This document shows, piece by piece, positions 24,906-34,168 of a DNA stretch of 64,000 nt. Position numbers and translations under genes: made by a program. Positions within the stretch are counted from its first letter, which is position 1. Each line of letters begins with the position of its first letter. Under the pieces are notes generated by a model. The model did no database searches and was not told the origin of the DNA. It worked only from the letters and a program-made list of their open reading frames with translations. The stretch is from positions 248,001 to 312,000 of the forward strand of contig CAYRQP010000001.1 of the NCBI GenBank assembly GCA_964426545.1, given 5' to 3'. The stretch is from CAYRQP01 sp964426545 (GTDB taxonomy: Bacteria; Fermentibacterota; Fermentibacteria; Fermentibacterales; JCC-6).

Positions 24906-26141
24906 CTATCTCAGTCTGTTTAATATTCCTTTAAGATTATCGACAAAGTTTCTAAATGACAGTGGTTTATTTCTTTTCACACTATTATTTTCATCTTCCT
25001 GCAGCAGTATCAGTCCTGTTGCAACTGAAAACTCAGGTGATTCTATAATCCGTGCGGCAACTTCTATACCTTCAGGTATTCCGATTTCCGCAGGCAAACC
25101 GATAATTGATCCTGCTGCTCTGCAAATGTCTTTCAGACGCGATGTTCCGCCGGTCAGAACAATTCCGGCGGGAAAACTCGAAGTGCTGAATTTATTCGAT
25201 TCCAGCTCAGTCAATACAAGCGAAAATATCTCATAAACCCTCTGAGAGACTATCTGCGAGATCACTTTTCCGGACAGGGAAATGTTCCTTCTTCCGCCCG
25301 GTGTTTTTACCGTTATCTTCCGCTCTGAATTCTTACTTAGTACTGCACTTGCATATCCAAGTTTCAGCCTTTCTGCCTCTGACCTCGGCACCCTCATACT
25401 TTGGATGTCAGCTGTAATCTGCTCGCCGCCAATAGGTATTACCCCTGTATGAGCGAGAAAGCCGCTGTGATAGACTGCCACATCGGTTGTACCGGCGCCA
25501 ATATCGAGATAGATAACTCCCATCTCTTTTTCGTCTTCTGACAGAACAGCTCTTGCCCCGGCAACTCCGGCAGGAAATGTCTGAACAACCCTCCTGCCTG
25601 CTTTTCTAATTACTTCGTGTACATTCTCAATGGCAGTCCTGTCGGCAGTTACAACATAGATGTCCGATGTCAGTTTCTCAGCTCTCAAACTGATTGGTGC
25701 CTTATTCTGTCTTTCGTATCCGTCAACGGTAAAACCGCAATCGAGCGTCATAATTACAGATGATTCTTTCGGAAGGGATATCCTCTCTGCTGTTTCCCGT
25801 GCATCGTCAATATCGCTCCTGTTGATTTCTCCCGCACCAAATTCATCAGGTTCTATTGCTACCGTACCCCTGCCGAAAAATCCCTTTACATGATCACCGC
25901 TGACTGATACTATCACTTCCGTTATCTCATCAGAAGATATAGATTCTGCTTCGTTTATTGCTGCATCTACTGCATCCGCTGCAGCTTCTATATCTATAAT
26001 GGCTCCGTTTCTGACACTGCCGTTCACATTTGCCCGGCCGGCCCCGACGATTACCATTCCTGTATCATCCTGAATCCTGGCGATTGCGCAGGTGACTTTT
26101 TCGCATCCTATGTCAACTGATGCCAAAATTCTTCTGCTCAT
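24906..26141 (-). CDS. ftsA: Cell division protein FtsA
   Basis: Actin-like ATPase that tethers FtsZ to the membrane. The 411-residue protein has the phosphate 1 motif SVDIGCEKVTCAI, the phosphate 2 motif VIYLDIGAGTTDVAVYH and the adenosine motif GIVLTGGTSRLKD. The SHS2/1C domain lies at about residues 85-165. The C-terminal LSFRNFVDNLKGILNRLR is an amphipathic membrane-targeting helix. It overlaps ftsQ by 4 nt and precedes ftsZ. Confidence 0.95.
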   Translation of the reverse strand: MSRRILASVDIGCEKVTCAIARIQDDTGMVIVGAGRANVNGSVRNGAIIDIEAAADAVDAAINEAESISSDEITEVIVSVSGDHVKGFFGRGTVAIEPDEFGAGEINRSDIDDARETAERISLPKESSVIMTLDCGFTVDGYERQNKAPISLRAEKLTSDIYVVTADRTAIENVHEVIRKAGRRVVQTFPAGVAGARAVLSEDEKEMGVIYLDIGAGTTDVAVYHSGFLAHTGVIPIGGEQITADIQSMRVPRSEAERLKLGYASAVLSKNSERKITVKTPGGRRNISLSGKVISQIVSQRVYEIFSLVLTELESNKFSTSSFPAGIVLTGGTSRLKDICRAAGSIIGLPAEIGIPEGIEVAARIIESPEFSVATGLILLQEDENNSVKRNKPLSFRNFVDNLKGILNRLR

Positions 26142-26845
26142 GAATTCTCTCCATCTGTTAATTGTTCATTGCAAGGGTACCTCAGTACGGCCTGCTCCGG
26201 ATATCGCATATCGATTTCGAGCCATTTGTTCTGAATAGAAACAATTGAAGCGAGGTGAATAAAATCATGCCACTTAACTGTAAATGAACCCCAGCCAAGA
26301 ATGATGGACGAACCGGAAGAGACAAATACTGAAATTCCGCGCTCTGTGATACGGATATCCCTCGGAGCATTATCGTTAACGTCTGCCAGCCACTGCACAA
26401 GTCTATCTACTATCACTGAATCAGGAAGTGTTGTTGCTGTAACCACCGGAATTGTATCCGTCAAGAACGAAGCAGGCAGACATTGCCCCGTGGATGACAA
26501 AGGATACAGTTCTACTCCGTTGCTATAGATAAATACGATTTTCTGCAGTTCGATAGATATCTCGAGTCCAGATGGAAAAACCCTTGAGATCTCAACATCT
26601 TTCACCCAGTTCAACGCCTGAAACACGGTAGACAGGCTATCGGTATTTAGAGTTCTGACGGGTTTGCCGAAACAGGGAGCTATAATCTCGCAGACTGCCG
26701 AGGAATCTTCACTGCGGATTCCCCTGATAGATACTTCACTAAGGTCGAAATTGCCGCCTCTCTCAAGCCAGCGGTAAATCATCGCAAGTGCGAATATCAC
26801 AACTGCAATTGTCAACAATACGCCGGCTATCTTCCTGGTGCTCAT
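26138..26845 (-). CDS. ftsQ: FtsQ/DivIB-like division protein
   Basis: A 235-residue bitopic protein with one transmembrane helix (about residues 7-26) and a POTRA-like domain next to it (FDLSEVSIRGIRSEDSSAV; WVKDVEISRVFPSGLEISI). ALNWVKDVEISRVFPSGLEI matches the strand pattern of FtsQ. The C-terminal part is divergent. Position between murC and ftsA in the dcw order supports the call, as sequence alone is weak in this family. It overlaps ftsA by 4 nt. Confidence 0.82.
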   Translation of the reverse strand: MSTRKIAGVLLTIAVVIFALAMIYRWLERGGNFDLSEVSIRGIRSEDSSAVCEIIAPCFGKPVRTLNTDSLSTVFQALNWVKDVEISRVFPSGLEISIELQKIVFIYSNGVELYPLSSTGQCLPASFLTDTIPVVTATTLPDSVIVDRLVQWLADVNDNAPRDIRITERGISVFVSSGSSIILGWGSFTVKWHDFIHLASIVSIQNKWLEIDMRYPEQAVLRYPCNEQLTDGENS

Positions 26846-28165
26846 TTATCTCCCTGCTATTCCTCTCCCAAGGGCATCTACAGTTCCCGAACTCATGAAA
26901 ACTATCACATCCGCTTCCCGCTTCCTGAGTTCTTCCTCTACATCATCCATTTCACAGAGAATGCAGTCCCCGCCGCTTCTTAGCGCGGCATCCACTATCA
27001 GGGAGCTGTCAATACCCGGGATAGGCTTTTCACGAATGGCATATACAGGCAGGACTATTGACCAGTCAGCCCCGGACAGCGCTTTGCCCATCTCTTCACT
27101 GTGAGCAGCTGTTCTTGTGAAAAGACGCGGCTGGAATACGACTCCTATCCTGCAGTCAAGCGTGTTTCTCAAACCGGTCAGTGCTGCTTTCATCTCATCA
27201 GGGTGATGTGCATAATCGGATAGAAGTATGGCTTCACCAAAACTGCCTATCTTTTCAAGTCTTCTTTTAACTCCGGGAAAGTCAGCCAGTACCGCAATTG
27301 CCTCTTCGATATCCACCCCTGCAACTGATGCCATCGCGATAGCTGTCTCAGCATTACGGAGATTGTATGCTCCGGGAATTGGAAGAGTTCCCCTGATTCC
27401 CTTGAGTTCGAATTCCTGTTCCCATCCAGAATGCCCACGACTGCTGCAGTAAAAGTCTCCACTTTTACCAGTTGTGATAATTCTGCGACCAATCCTCTCC
27501 GCCCATTTCGCAAGTTCAATCAGGTTCACCGGAACAACTACAGTACCGCCCGGCCTTGTCATTTCCAGAAATACCCCGAATGCAATTGAAAGAGCTTCAG
27601 GGGAACCGTAACATTCGAGATGCTCCCGGGCAAATGTTGTTACAGCGGCACAGAGAGGACTTAACCGCAAAAATGCACGGTCAAATTCATCTGCTTCCAC
27701 AACAGCAATCTCACCGCCGCTTCTGTAATTCCCACCCCAGGGCTCAACGTGCCCACCCACCATCACGGTAGGATCCAGTCCTGTCTTCTGGAGTATCCAT
27801 CCCAGCATTGCAGTTGTAGTTGTTTTGCCGTGTGCTCCGCTGATGGCATAAAGCTGCATGTCTTTCGTAAGTTCTGCCAGAGCTTCGCTGCGCCTGAGTA
27901 TAGGAATTCCTCTTCTCGCTGCTTCCAGTAGTTCCGGGTGATCAGTCGGAACGGCTGCAGTAAATACGATTAGATCACAGGAGTTGATATGTTCTGCACT
28001 GTTTCCTTCGAATACTTCTATGCCCAGTTCCGAGAGTTTCGAACATTTCCCCGGGTAGGTATCGCACCCGCTTACTTCAAAGCCGCTTTCCCTGTACCAG
28101 ACTGCCAGCGAACGCATACCGGTACCGCAAATTCCAATCAAGTGTATCCGTTTTACATCATTCAC
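26846..28165 (-). CDS. murC: UDP-N-acetylmuramate--L-alanine ligase
   Basis: Adds L-Ala to UDP-MurNAc. The 439-residue protein begins with the Rossmann motif IHLIGICGTGMRSLA, has the ATP loop SGAHGKTTTTAML, then VVEADEFDRAFL and LSDYAHHPDEMKA, all MurC-specific. It overlaps murG by 4 nt and abuts ftsQ directly: murB and ddl, which often lie here, are absent from the cluster. Confidence 0.96.
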   Translation of the reverse strand: MNDVKRIHLIGICGTGMRSLAVWYRESGFEVSGCDTYPGKCSKLSELGIEVFEGNSAEHINSCDLIVFTAAVPTDHPELLEAARRGIPILRRSEALAELTKDMQLYAISGAHGKTTTTAMLGWILQKTGLDPTVMVGGHVEPWGGNYRSGGEIAVVEADEFDRAFLRLSPLCAAVTTFAREHLECYGSPEALSIAFGVFLEMTRPGGTVVVPVNLIELAKWAERIGRRIITTGKSGDFYCSSRGHSGWEQEFELKGIRGTLPIPGAYNLRNAETAIAMASVAGVDIEEAIAVLADFPGVKRRLEKIGSFGEAILLSDYAHHPDEMKAALTGLRNTLDCRIGVVFQPRLFTRTAAHSEEMGKALSGADWSIVLPVYAIREKPIPGIDSSLIVDAALRSGGDCILCEMDDVEEELRKREADVIVFMSSGTVDALGRGIAGR

Positions 28166-29244
28166 TTCAAACCTCTGTTTTCATCTGTCATTTCAACCAG
28201 ATATTCAGCTATTGAATCTGCCGGATTGACCGGCATCAACTTCTCAAGAGATTCCTGCATCCCTCTTACTGCTTCCGGGTCATCGATCAATCTGCGAATC
28301 ATATTCCATATTTTCTCGGGTGAAGCATTATTTTGCCTAATGAGAAGAGACCCACCTGCGTGGGTTATTTCTTCTGCATTGAAATACTGGTGGTCATCTG
28401 CTGCGTAGGGATACGGTATATAGATTGCAGGAACTCTGAACCATGATACTTCAGCAATTGTCATTGCTCCTGCCCGGGCAACAATTATATCTGCAGCACT
28501 GTAAAGTACTTCCGGCTCATCCGTGAAACTTATTACCCTGATATTCTTCTTCTCTGCAGCTGCTGCATTCACTCTTTCGACATCTCTCTCTCCGCATTGC
28601 AGAATCACATCGATATCCGGTGGTGATGCAAGTGCAATATCGTTTATTGCCGTTGCTCCCTGGCTGCCCCCGAGAAATAGTACTGTCCTACTGTATTCCG
28701 GAATACCCAGCGAACAGCGTGCTTCTATTTTGTCATGCAGTTTCATCGAAGATCTGACCGGGTTCCCTGTGTGGATCGCCATTTTCCCCAATTTTCGTGA
28801 AGCACATTCAAATCCGGTCATGATGCAGGATGAAAATTTCGAAAGAATGCGAGTCGTTCTTCCCGGGATACTGTTCGATTCATGTATGACACTCGGTATC
28901 CGAAGAAACACTGCGCACAGCACGGGAAAGAAAGAAGAATATCCACCTGTCACGAAAAGAAGTTTCGGATTGACTTTTTTAATCAGCCTGCATGTTGATA
29001 TGAGCATGAATGGAAATTTGAATATGAACCTTAATTTGTTGCTGATTCCACCGTCGATTCTCGGTGAATCGAGAACTTTCACCGTCGAACCAAATGATGA
29101 ATACATTCGTCGGTCGACCGAACGGGGAGTGCAGAAGAATGTGATATCCAGTTCAGGATTGACTTTCAGCAAGGCTTCTGACACAGCCAATGCAGGACTG
29201 ATGTGCCCGCCTGTTCCGCCGCCGGATATGATAATTCTTTTCAT
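28162..29244 (-). CDS. murG: MurG, lipid II-forming GlcNAc transferase
   Basis: Transfers GlcNAc to lipid I at the inner face of the membrane. I use the ATG at 29244 (MKRIIISGGG), 7 nt after AAAGGA; a TTG 18 nt upstream is possible. Motifs: GGGTGGHISPALAV (residues 8-21), VIHESNSIPG, VLFLGGSQGATAIND and ARAGAMTIAEVSWFRVPAIYIPYPYA, which contacts UDP-GlcNAc. About 360 residues, normal. It lies between ftsW and murC. Confidence 0.95.
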   Translation of the reverse strand: MKRIIISGGGTGGHISPALAVSEALLKVNPELDITFFCTPRSVDRRMYSSFGSTVKVLDSPRIDGGISNKLRFIFKFPFMLISTCRLIKKVNPKLLFVTGGYSSFFPVLCAVFLRIPSVIHESNSIPGRTTRILSKFSSCIMTGFECASRKLGKMAIHTGNPVRSSMKLHDKIEARCSLGIPEYSRTVLFLGGSQGATAINDIALASPPDIDVILQCGERDVERVNAAAAEKKNIRVISFTDEPEVLYSAADIIVARAGAMTIAEVSWFRVPAIYIPYPYAADDHQYFNAEEITHAGGSLLIRQNNASPEKIWNMIRRLIDDPEAVRGMQESLEKLMPVNPADSIAEYLVEMTDENRGLK

Positions 29245-29248
29245 CTTC

Positions 29249-30361
29249 TCATCCTTTCGCAACCTTTGCTATCAAACCTATACTACCGAGTGTGACTACT
29301 AAATTGCTGCCGCCCCATGAAATAAGCGGAAGCGGCAAACCGGTAGACGGCAGAACCCGAAGAGAAACTCCGGTGTGCAGAATTACCCCGAATGCAATCG
29401 AAGCGGTTAGCCCTCCGGCAAGCAGATACCCAAACCGATTATCCGCACCGTCTGCAATCAGAAATCCTGACATAATCAATGCAAGGAAAAGAAGCAGAAT
29501 GAATAATACTCCCATAAAGCCGCCTTCTTCACCTATAACCGCAATAATGTAGTCAGAATAAGCTTCGGGCAGAAAACCGCGCTTTTGTCTTCCCCTCCCC
29601 AGTCCCCTTCCAAGAAGCCCGCCGCTTCCGAGTGCTATACATGCCTGTTCGGGTTGATAGTTGGACGCTTCTGCAGCTATGTCGGGTGAAATCCAGCTTT
29701 TGATACGGGCATATCTGTATTCAGACGAAACCGCTAACACCGATGCAATAAGCAGCATCGTCAATCCAAGCAGTAGAATGTCTCTGAACTTTGCCTCTCC
29801 AAGGTAGAGCATCACAAACAGTATTAACACAAGGTAGATTGCACCACCCAGATCGGGCTGAAATAAGATCATACCTGCAGGAATTACCGCCATTCCTGTA
29901 AGTATACCTACCCCTTGAAGAGTTCGGAGTTTAAGCTGAGTACCTGCCATCAGGGTCGCGGAAGCGAGAATAAAACTTATCCGGACAAGTTCAGACGGCA
30001 TGAACCTGACAGAACGTGCCAAAACCAGCCATCTTGCTGAACCGTTAGTAACAGGAGCCCAGTGAGTTCCCTTAAGTACTGCGAGAAGAATGAGAAAGAG
30101 CAGTGAAAGAAGATACAGAATCACTGCTCCTCTCTTAATGTATTCATAGTCGAGTTTATAGAGAAACACACCGGCAGCAAGAATAGCCACTCCTATTCTT
30201 ACCAGGTGCGGGAAGATATAGTATGTGCTCGATGCTGAATCAGTCTCCAGCAGAGACTTGAAGGAGCTTGCGCTGTACAGAGCAAAACTGCCGATGATTA
30301 GCAGAAGCAAGACCGCTGTAACCAGTATCGTCTTAGGATGTCTAATCTTTTCAGATACCAT
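29249..30361 (-). CDS. ftsW: FtsW, division-specific SEDS glycosyltransferase
   Basis: Polymerises lipid II at the septum together with FtsI. The 370-residue protein has about ten transmembrane helices and the SEDS signatures NGSARWLVLARSVRFMPSEL, FQPDLGGAIYL (conserved Asp) and RVLPSTGLPLPLISWGGSNL. It shares one base with murD (TAATG) and ends 4 nt before the murG start. Confidence 0.94.
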   Translation of the reverse strand: MVSEKIRHPKTILVTAVLLLLIIGSFALYSASSFKSLLETDSASSTYYIFPHLVRIGVAILAAGVFLYKLDYEYIKRGAVILYLLSLLFLILLAVLKGTHWAPVTNGSARWLVLARSVRFMPSELVRISFILASATLMAGTQLKLRTLQGVGILTGMAVIPAGMILFQPDLGGAIYLVLILFVMLYLGEAKFRDILLLGLTMLLIASVLAVSSEYRYARIKSWISPDIAAEASNYQPEQACIALGSGGLLGRGLGRGRQKRGFLPEAYSDYIIAVIGEEGGFMGVLFILLLFLALIMSGFLIADGADNRFGYLLAGGLTASIAFGVILHTGVSLRVLPSTGLPLPLISWGGSNLVVTLGSIGLIAKVAKG

Positions 30362-31665
30362 TACAGCCTTTCCACTATTGTGCGGAAATGTTCTCCGCGT
30401 TCTTCGAAATCCCTGTACTGGTCAAAACTCGCACAGCCCGGAGAAAGCAGTACTGCATCACCCGATGATGCCAATAGGGAAGCTCTATTCACCGCATTAT
30501 TCATTTCTCCTTCGAGATGAATAGGAGCACTCCCTTTCCAGGAAATCATAAGTTCTTCGGAAGCCTCCCCAATGAGAATGATTGCTTTGACTCTTTCAGA
30601 TATAAGTTCTTTAAGAATGGAGTAATCAGCTTTTTTAGCACTCCCGCCGGCAATCAGAATTATAGGTTTCCTGTTGCTTTTCAATGCAACTATCAGTGAT
30701 TCAGGATTGGTTGACTTTGAGTCATTCAGATACTCGACACCGTCAAGTTCTCTAATCAGTTCGATTCTGTGCGGAACGCCTTTGAATGTCGATAAACCGT
30801 TTGTCATTTGAGCCGGCTCAAGACCTGCCTTGGCGGCAAGACAGATTACAGCGAGTGCATTTGCCAGATTGTGCTCGCCGGGCAATGAAATATCTTTCAC
30901 CTGCATTACAGGATATTCTCCTGTATCATCAAGATAGAGAATAGTACCGTGCTCTATGCAGGCTCCCATTTTGACCCTTCTCTTCACACTGAACCACATT
31001 TCCAGGCCAGTACCGCGTCCTGAAAGATGGATTGTATCAGGATCATCTTCATTCAGGACAAGAAGATCATTTTCGCTCTGATTCAGGAATAACCGTGCCT
31101 TCGCATCTCGGTAATTTTCGAAACTACCGTGCCGTACGAGATGGTCGGGTGTGATATTCAGTACAGCTGCACCTTCCGGACGGAATTCTTCTATAGTCTG
31201 CAGTTGATAACTGCTGATTTCCAGCACAAATATTTCTGTATCAGGCTTTTCCAGTATTGCGCGTGAAAATGCATAACCGGTATTTCCGGCAACACAGGTA
31301 TTAATGCCGGCTTTTCCAAGAGTGTATCCAAGCCATTCTGATGTTGTGGTCTTCCCATTCGAGCCGGTAACAGCCAATATACGCGAATTACAATTCCTGT
31401 AGGCAAGCTCTATCTCTCCGATAACGGGAATACCTAATTCACGTACATGTACAATAGGTTGCAGAAGCGGGTCAACGCCCGGACTGAGCACTAATCCGTC
31501 TATCTCTCTAAGCCCTGCATCGATACTCTCACCGCTGAAGAAGAAGTCACATTCCCGGGGTACATTCGGATTTAAATCGAATCCAACAACTGTAAATCCC
31601 CTGCTGTGGAGAAGAGCGGATGCAGCACATCCACTTCTGCCTAAACCGAAAACTCCAATTTTCAT
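30361..31665 (-). CDS. murD: UDP-N-acetylmuramoylalanine--D-glutamate ligase
   Basis: Adds D-Glu. I start it at the ATG at 31665 (MKIGVFGLGRSG); a frame extending to 31752 would overlap mraY and adds a non-homologous leader. Motifs: GLGRSGCAAS at the N-terminus, AVTGSNGKTTTSEWLG for ATP, and EYLNDSKSTNPESLIVAL in the C-terminal domain, typical for MurD. 434 residues. It follows mraY after 29 nt. Confidence 0.95.
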   Translation of the reverse strand: MKIGVFGLGRSGCAASALLHSRGFTVVGFDLNPNVPRECDFFFSGESIDAGLREIDGLVLSPGVDPLLQPIVHVRELGIPVIGEIELAYRNCNSRILAVTGSNGKTTTSEWLGYTLGKAGINTCVAGNTGYAFSRAILEKPDTEIFVLEISSYQLQTIEEFRPEGAAVLNITPDHLVRHGSFENYRDAKARLFLNQSENDLLVLNEDDPDTIHLSGRGTGLEMWFSVKRRVKMGACIEHGTILYLDDTGEYPVMQVKDISLPGEHNLANALAVICLAAKAGLEPAQMTNGLSTFKGVPHRIELIRELDGVEYLNDSKSTNPESLIVALKSNRKPIILIAGGSAKKADYSILKELISERVKAIILIGEASEELMISWKGSAPIHLEGEMNNAVNRASLLASSGDAVLLSPGCASFDQYRDFEERGEHFRTIVERL

Positions 31666-31694
31666 TCCGCCGTCTGTCCAGTATCCCACTGTTC

Positions 31695-32855
31695 CTACCT
31701 TATCTTGAGTGTTGTAAGAGCGAGCAATCCGAGCATTCCCGCCACGATCCAAAATCGCACCACTATTTTTGTCTCCGGAATCCCCATCAGTTCGAAATGG
31801 TGATGCAACGGAGCCATTTTGAATACCCGTCTTCCCGTTCTCTTGAAATGCAGAACCTGTACCGTGACACTGAATACTTCAGCAACAAACACCCCGCCGA
31901 CAAGAAGGAGAAGTAGCTCGGTTTTTGTTACAATTGCCATGGATGCAATCGCCCCGCCAAGAGCAAGTGAACCTGTATCACCCATAAAAACGCTTGCAGG
32001 CGCTGAGTTATACCACAGGAAGCCAATACATGCACCGACCATGGCACCGGCAAACACAGCTATTTCCCCAACTCCCGGTATGTAGGGAAATTGCAGATAT
32101 TCTGCAAATTTCATATGCCCGATAAGGTAAGCCATCACTCCGAAGGTAATTATCGAGATAAGACTTACACCTGTCGCAAGACCATCGAGTCCGTCAGTGA
32201 GATTGACAGCATTTGCCGTTCCGGCTAGTACCAGCGCAACAAACAGAATGTAGAATGCCCCGAGGTTAATTCGGATTTCCTTGGCAAACGGTACAGTAGT
32301 TTCCGTTGTACGAATGTCTATTGTTTCTCCTGGGTCCAGGCTGACGCTTCGCACACCGGGAATCAGTGGGATGTTTACTGTACTTTCAGCATTCGTGAAC
32401 GGAGTGGAAATCAGCCATATTCCAACAACTATTCCAAGGATAAACTGTCCCACTAATTTATACCTGCCGACGAGTCCTTTGGAACACTTTTTCACAACTT
32501 TTAGATAGTCATCAAGCAGCCCGATGAGCCCCATCCATACAGTAGACACAAAGACAACGAGCAAAGCCCTGTTATCAAGTCTTCCCCAAAGAAGAACAGG
32601 AATCAGGATGGACAGGATTATCAATATCCCGCCCATGGTAGGTGTACCCTCTTTCTTAAGATGGGACTTGGGACCATCTTCTCTGATTGTCTGTCCGATT
32701 TGGTGTTTTTTTAGATACCTAATCATTTTCGGACCGAGTACGAACGCGATAAGAAGAGCTGTAAAGGTAGCACCTGCTGCCCTAAATGTAATGTAGCGAA
32801 AAAGATTGAAGAATGAAAATGAATCTTTGAGGGGATACAGTAACCAATAAAACAT
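31695..32855 (-). CDS. mraY: MraY, lipid I synthase
   Basis: Joins phospho-MurNAc-pentapeptide to undecaprenyl phosphate. The 386-residue polytopic protein has GPKSHLKKEGTPTMGG near residue 45, LTDGLDGLATG near the middle and FMGDTGSLALGG, the aspartate motifs of the family, and ends with PLHHHFELMGIPETKIVVRF. It shares its first base with the murF stop. Confidence 0.96.
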   Translation of the reverse strand: MFYWLLYPLKDSFSFFNLFRYITFRAAGATFTALLIAFVLGPKMIRYLKKHQIGQTIREDGPKSHLKKEGTPTMGGILIILSILIPVLLWGRLDNRALLVVFVSTVWMGLIGLLDDYLKVVKKCSKGLVGRYKLVGQFILGIVVGIWLISTPFTNAESTVNIPLIPGVRSVSLDPGETIDIRTTETTVPFAKEIRINLGAFYILFVALVLAGTANAVNLTDGLDGLATGVSLISIITFGVMAYLIGHMKFAEYLQFPYIPGVGEIAVFAGAMVGACIGFLWYNSAPASVFMGDTGSLALGGAIASMAIVTKTELLLLLVGGVFVAEVFSVTVQVLHFKRTGRRVFKMAPLHHHFELMGIPETKIVVRFWIVAGMLGLLALTTLKIR

Positions 32856-34168
32856 CAGTCCTCCTTCGACAATGCCCGTACGAGACTATCAAGTGCAATA
32901 GCTCGGGAACCTTTTATTAAAACTATGGAACCGGATGGACAATTCTCCTGTAGAAGTTCTTCAGCTTCCATCCAGTCTGCAGCATAGCATATGTTCTTTG
33001 TTTGAACCTTATTCACCACCGACCGGTAGATATCACCTGTGAGAATCAGTAATTCGATATCAAGCTCTCTTGCATAATCAAGAACTTTCGAATGCAGGTC
33101 TTCTGCCCTGCTCCCAAGCTCCAGCATGTCACCAAGTACTGCAACGGATCTGCCTTTCATTGATACGAGAGTATTCAAACAGGCGATCGTCGATTCGGGA
33201 TTTGCATTGTAACTTTCATCTATCACTTTGAATCTACCGCAGTCAATCACTCTGCCGCGTCCTTCCATTGGCCTTACCTTCTGTATACCGTATATGGATG
33301 CGGCACGGGACAACCCAAAGTTCTTACTCATGAGGAGAGCGGATACTGCATTTTCATAATTATGTCCGCCGCAAAAATGCAGATCCACCCTCTCGCCGGA
33401 CGGCTGAAGTGTATGCTCACCATTATTATCTGATACCCACAAATCTCCGCCAATGCCTGAAAATGCTGTCTGCATCTCCCGAACTTCTGCCGCGTCGCAA
33501 AGAATCTGTTCACCTTTCGGAATTACACAGAAACCCCCGGCAGCCGTCTTTTCGATGAGTTCTGCCTTAGCCCGGGCTATGCCGTCCCTCGATTCGAAAT
33601 ATTCTATATGTGCAGTCCCTATGTTTGTTACTAAACATGCTGTCGGAGATGCTATTTCACCCAGCAGTGCCAGTTCTCCGGGATGATTCATTCCCATTTC
33701 GAGAACGACTATATCAGGAGGTGGTTCCGGAATGTTAAGGAGTGTAAGCGGAACTCCCAGGTCGTTGTTCAAATTACCTGATGTGCAGTAAACAGAATAT
33801 TTTTCTCTCAGGGCTCCCGCGAGGAGTTCGCGGGTTGTAGTCTTACCGCTTGAACCTGTAATTCCGATTAAAGGAAATGAAAACCTTGAGCGGTTCCATG
33901 ATGCTGCTCTGAGAAGAGCATCTTTTACATCTTCAACTAAAACAATTCCCTTTTTCTTCTTACCTTCGGAAACTACGGCAAGACCGCCATTAGCGACCAC
34001 ATCATCGACAAACAGGTGTCCGTTTGTATTTTCACCTTTCAGTGCAAAGAAGAGACTTCCTGCACTTACGGATCTCGAGTCAATTACAGTATTGCTGACT
34101 TCAAGGTCGAGACACGACTCATCCACCCATCCATCGACAGCCCGGACTAAATCTCGAATTAACATCAT
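32855..34168 (-). CDS. murF: UDP-MurNAc-tripeptide--D-Ala-D-Ala ligase
   Basis: Adds the D-Ala-D-Ala dipeptide. The 437-residue protein has the ATP loop ITGSSGKTTTRELLAG near residue 103, the MurF-type VLEMGMNHPGELALLGEIA and DESYNANPEST. It overlaps murE by 4 nt. The dipeptide-forming ddl gene is not in the window. Confidence 0.95.
   Translation of the reverse strand: MMLIRDLVRAVDGWVDESCLDLEVSNTVIDSRSVSAGSLFFALKGENTNGHLFVDDVVANGGLAVVSEGKKKKGIVLVEDVKDALLRAASWNRSRFSFPLIGITGSSGKTTTRELLAGALREKYSVYCTSGNLNNDLGVPLTLLNIPEPPPDIVVLEMGMNHPGELALLGEIASPTACLVTNIGTAHIEYFESRDGIARAKAELIEKTAAGGFCVIPKGEQILCDAAEVREMQTAFSGIGGDLWVSDNNGEHTLQPSGERVDLHFCGGHNYENAVSALLMSKNFGLSRAASIYGIQKVRPMEGRGRVIDCGRFKVIDESYNANPESTIACLNTLVSMKGRSVAVLGDMLELGSRAEDLHSKVLDYARELDIELLILTGDIYRSVVNKVQTKNICYAADWMEAEELLQENCPSGSIVLIKGSRAIALDSLVRALSKED

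Noticed and set aside
28523..29302. 259-codon open frame antisense to murG
   Set aside because: Shadow of murG; no recognisable domain, and murG motifs are complete on the other strand.
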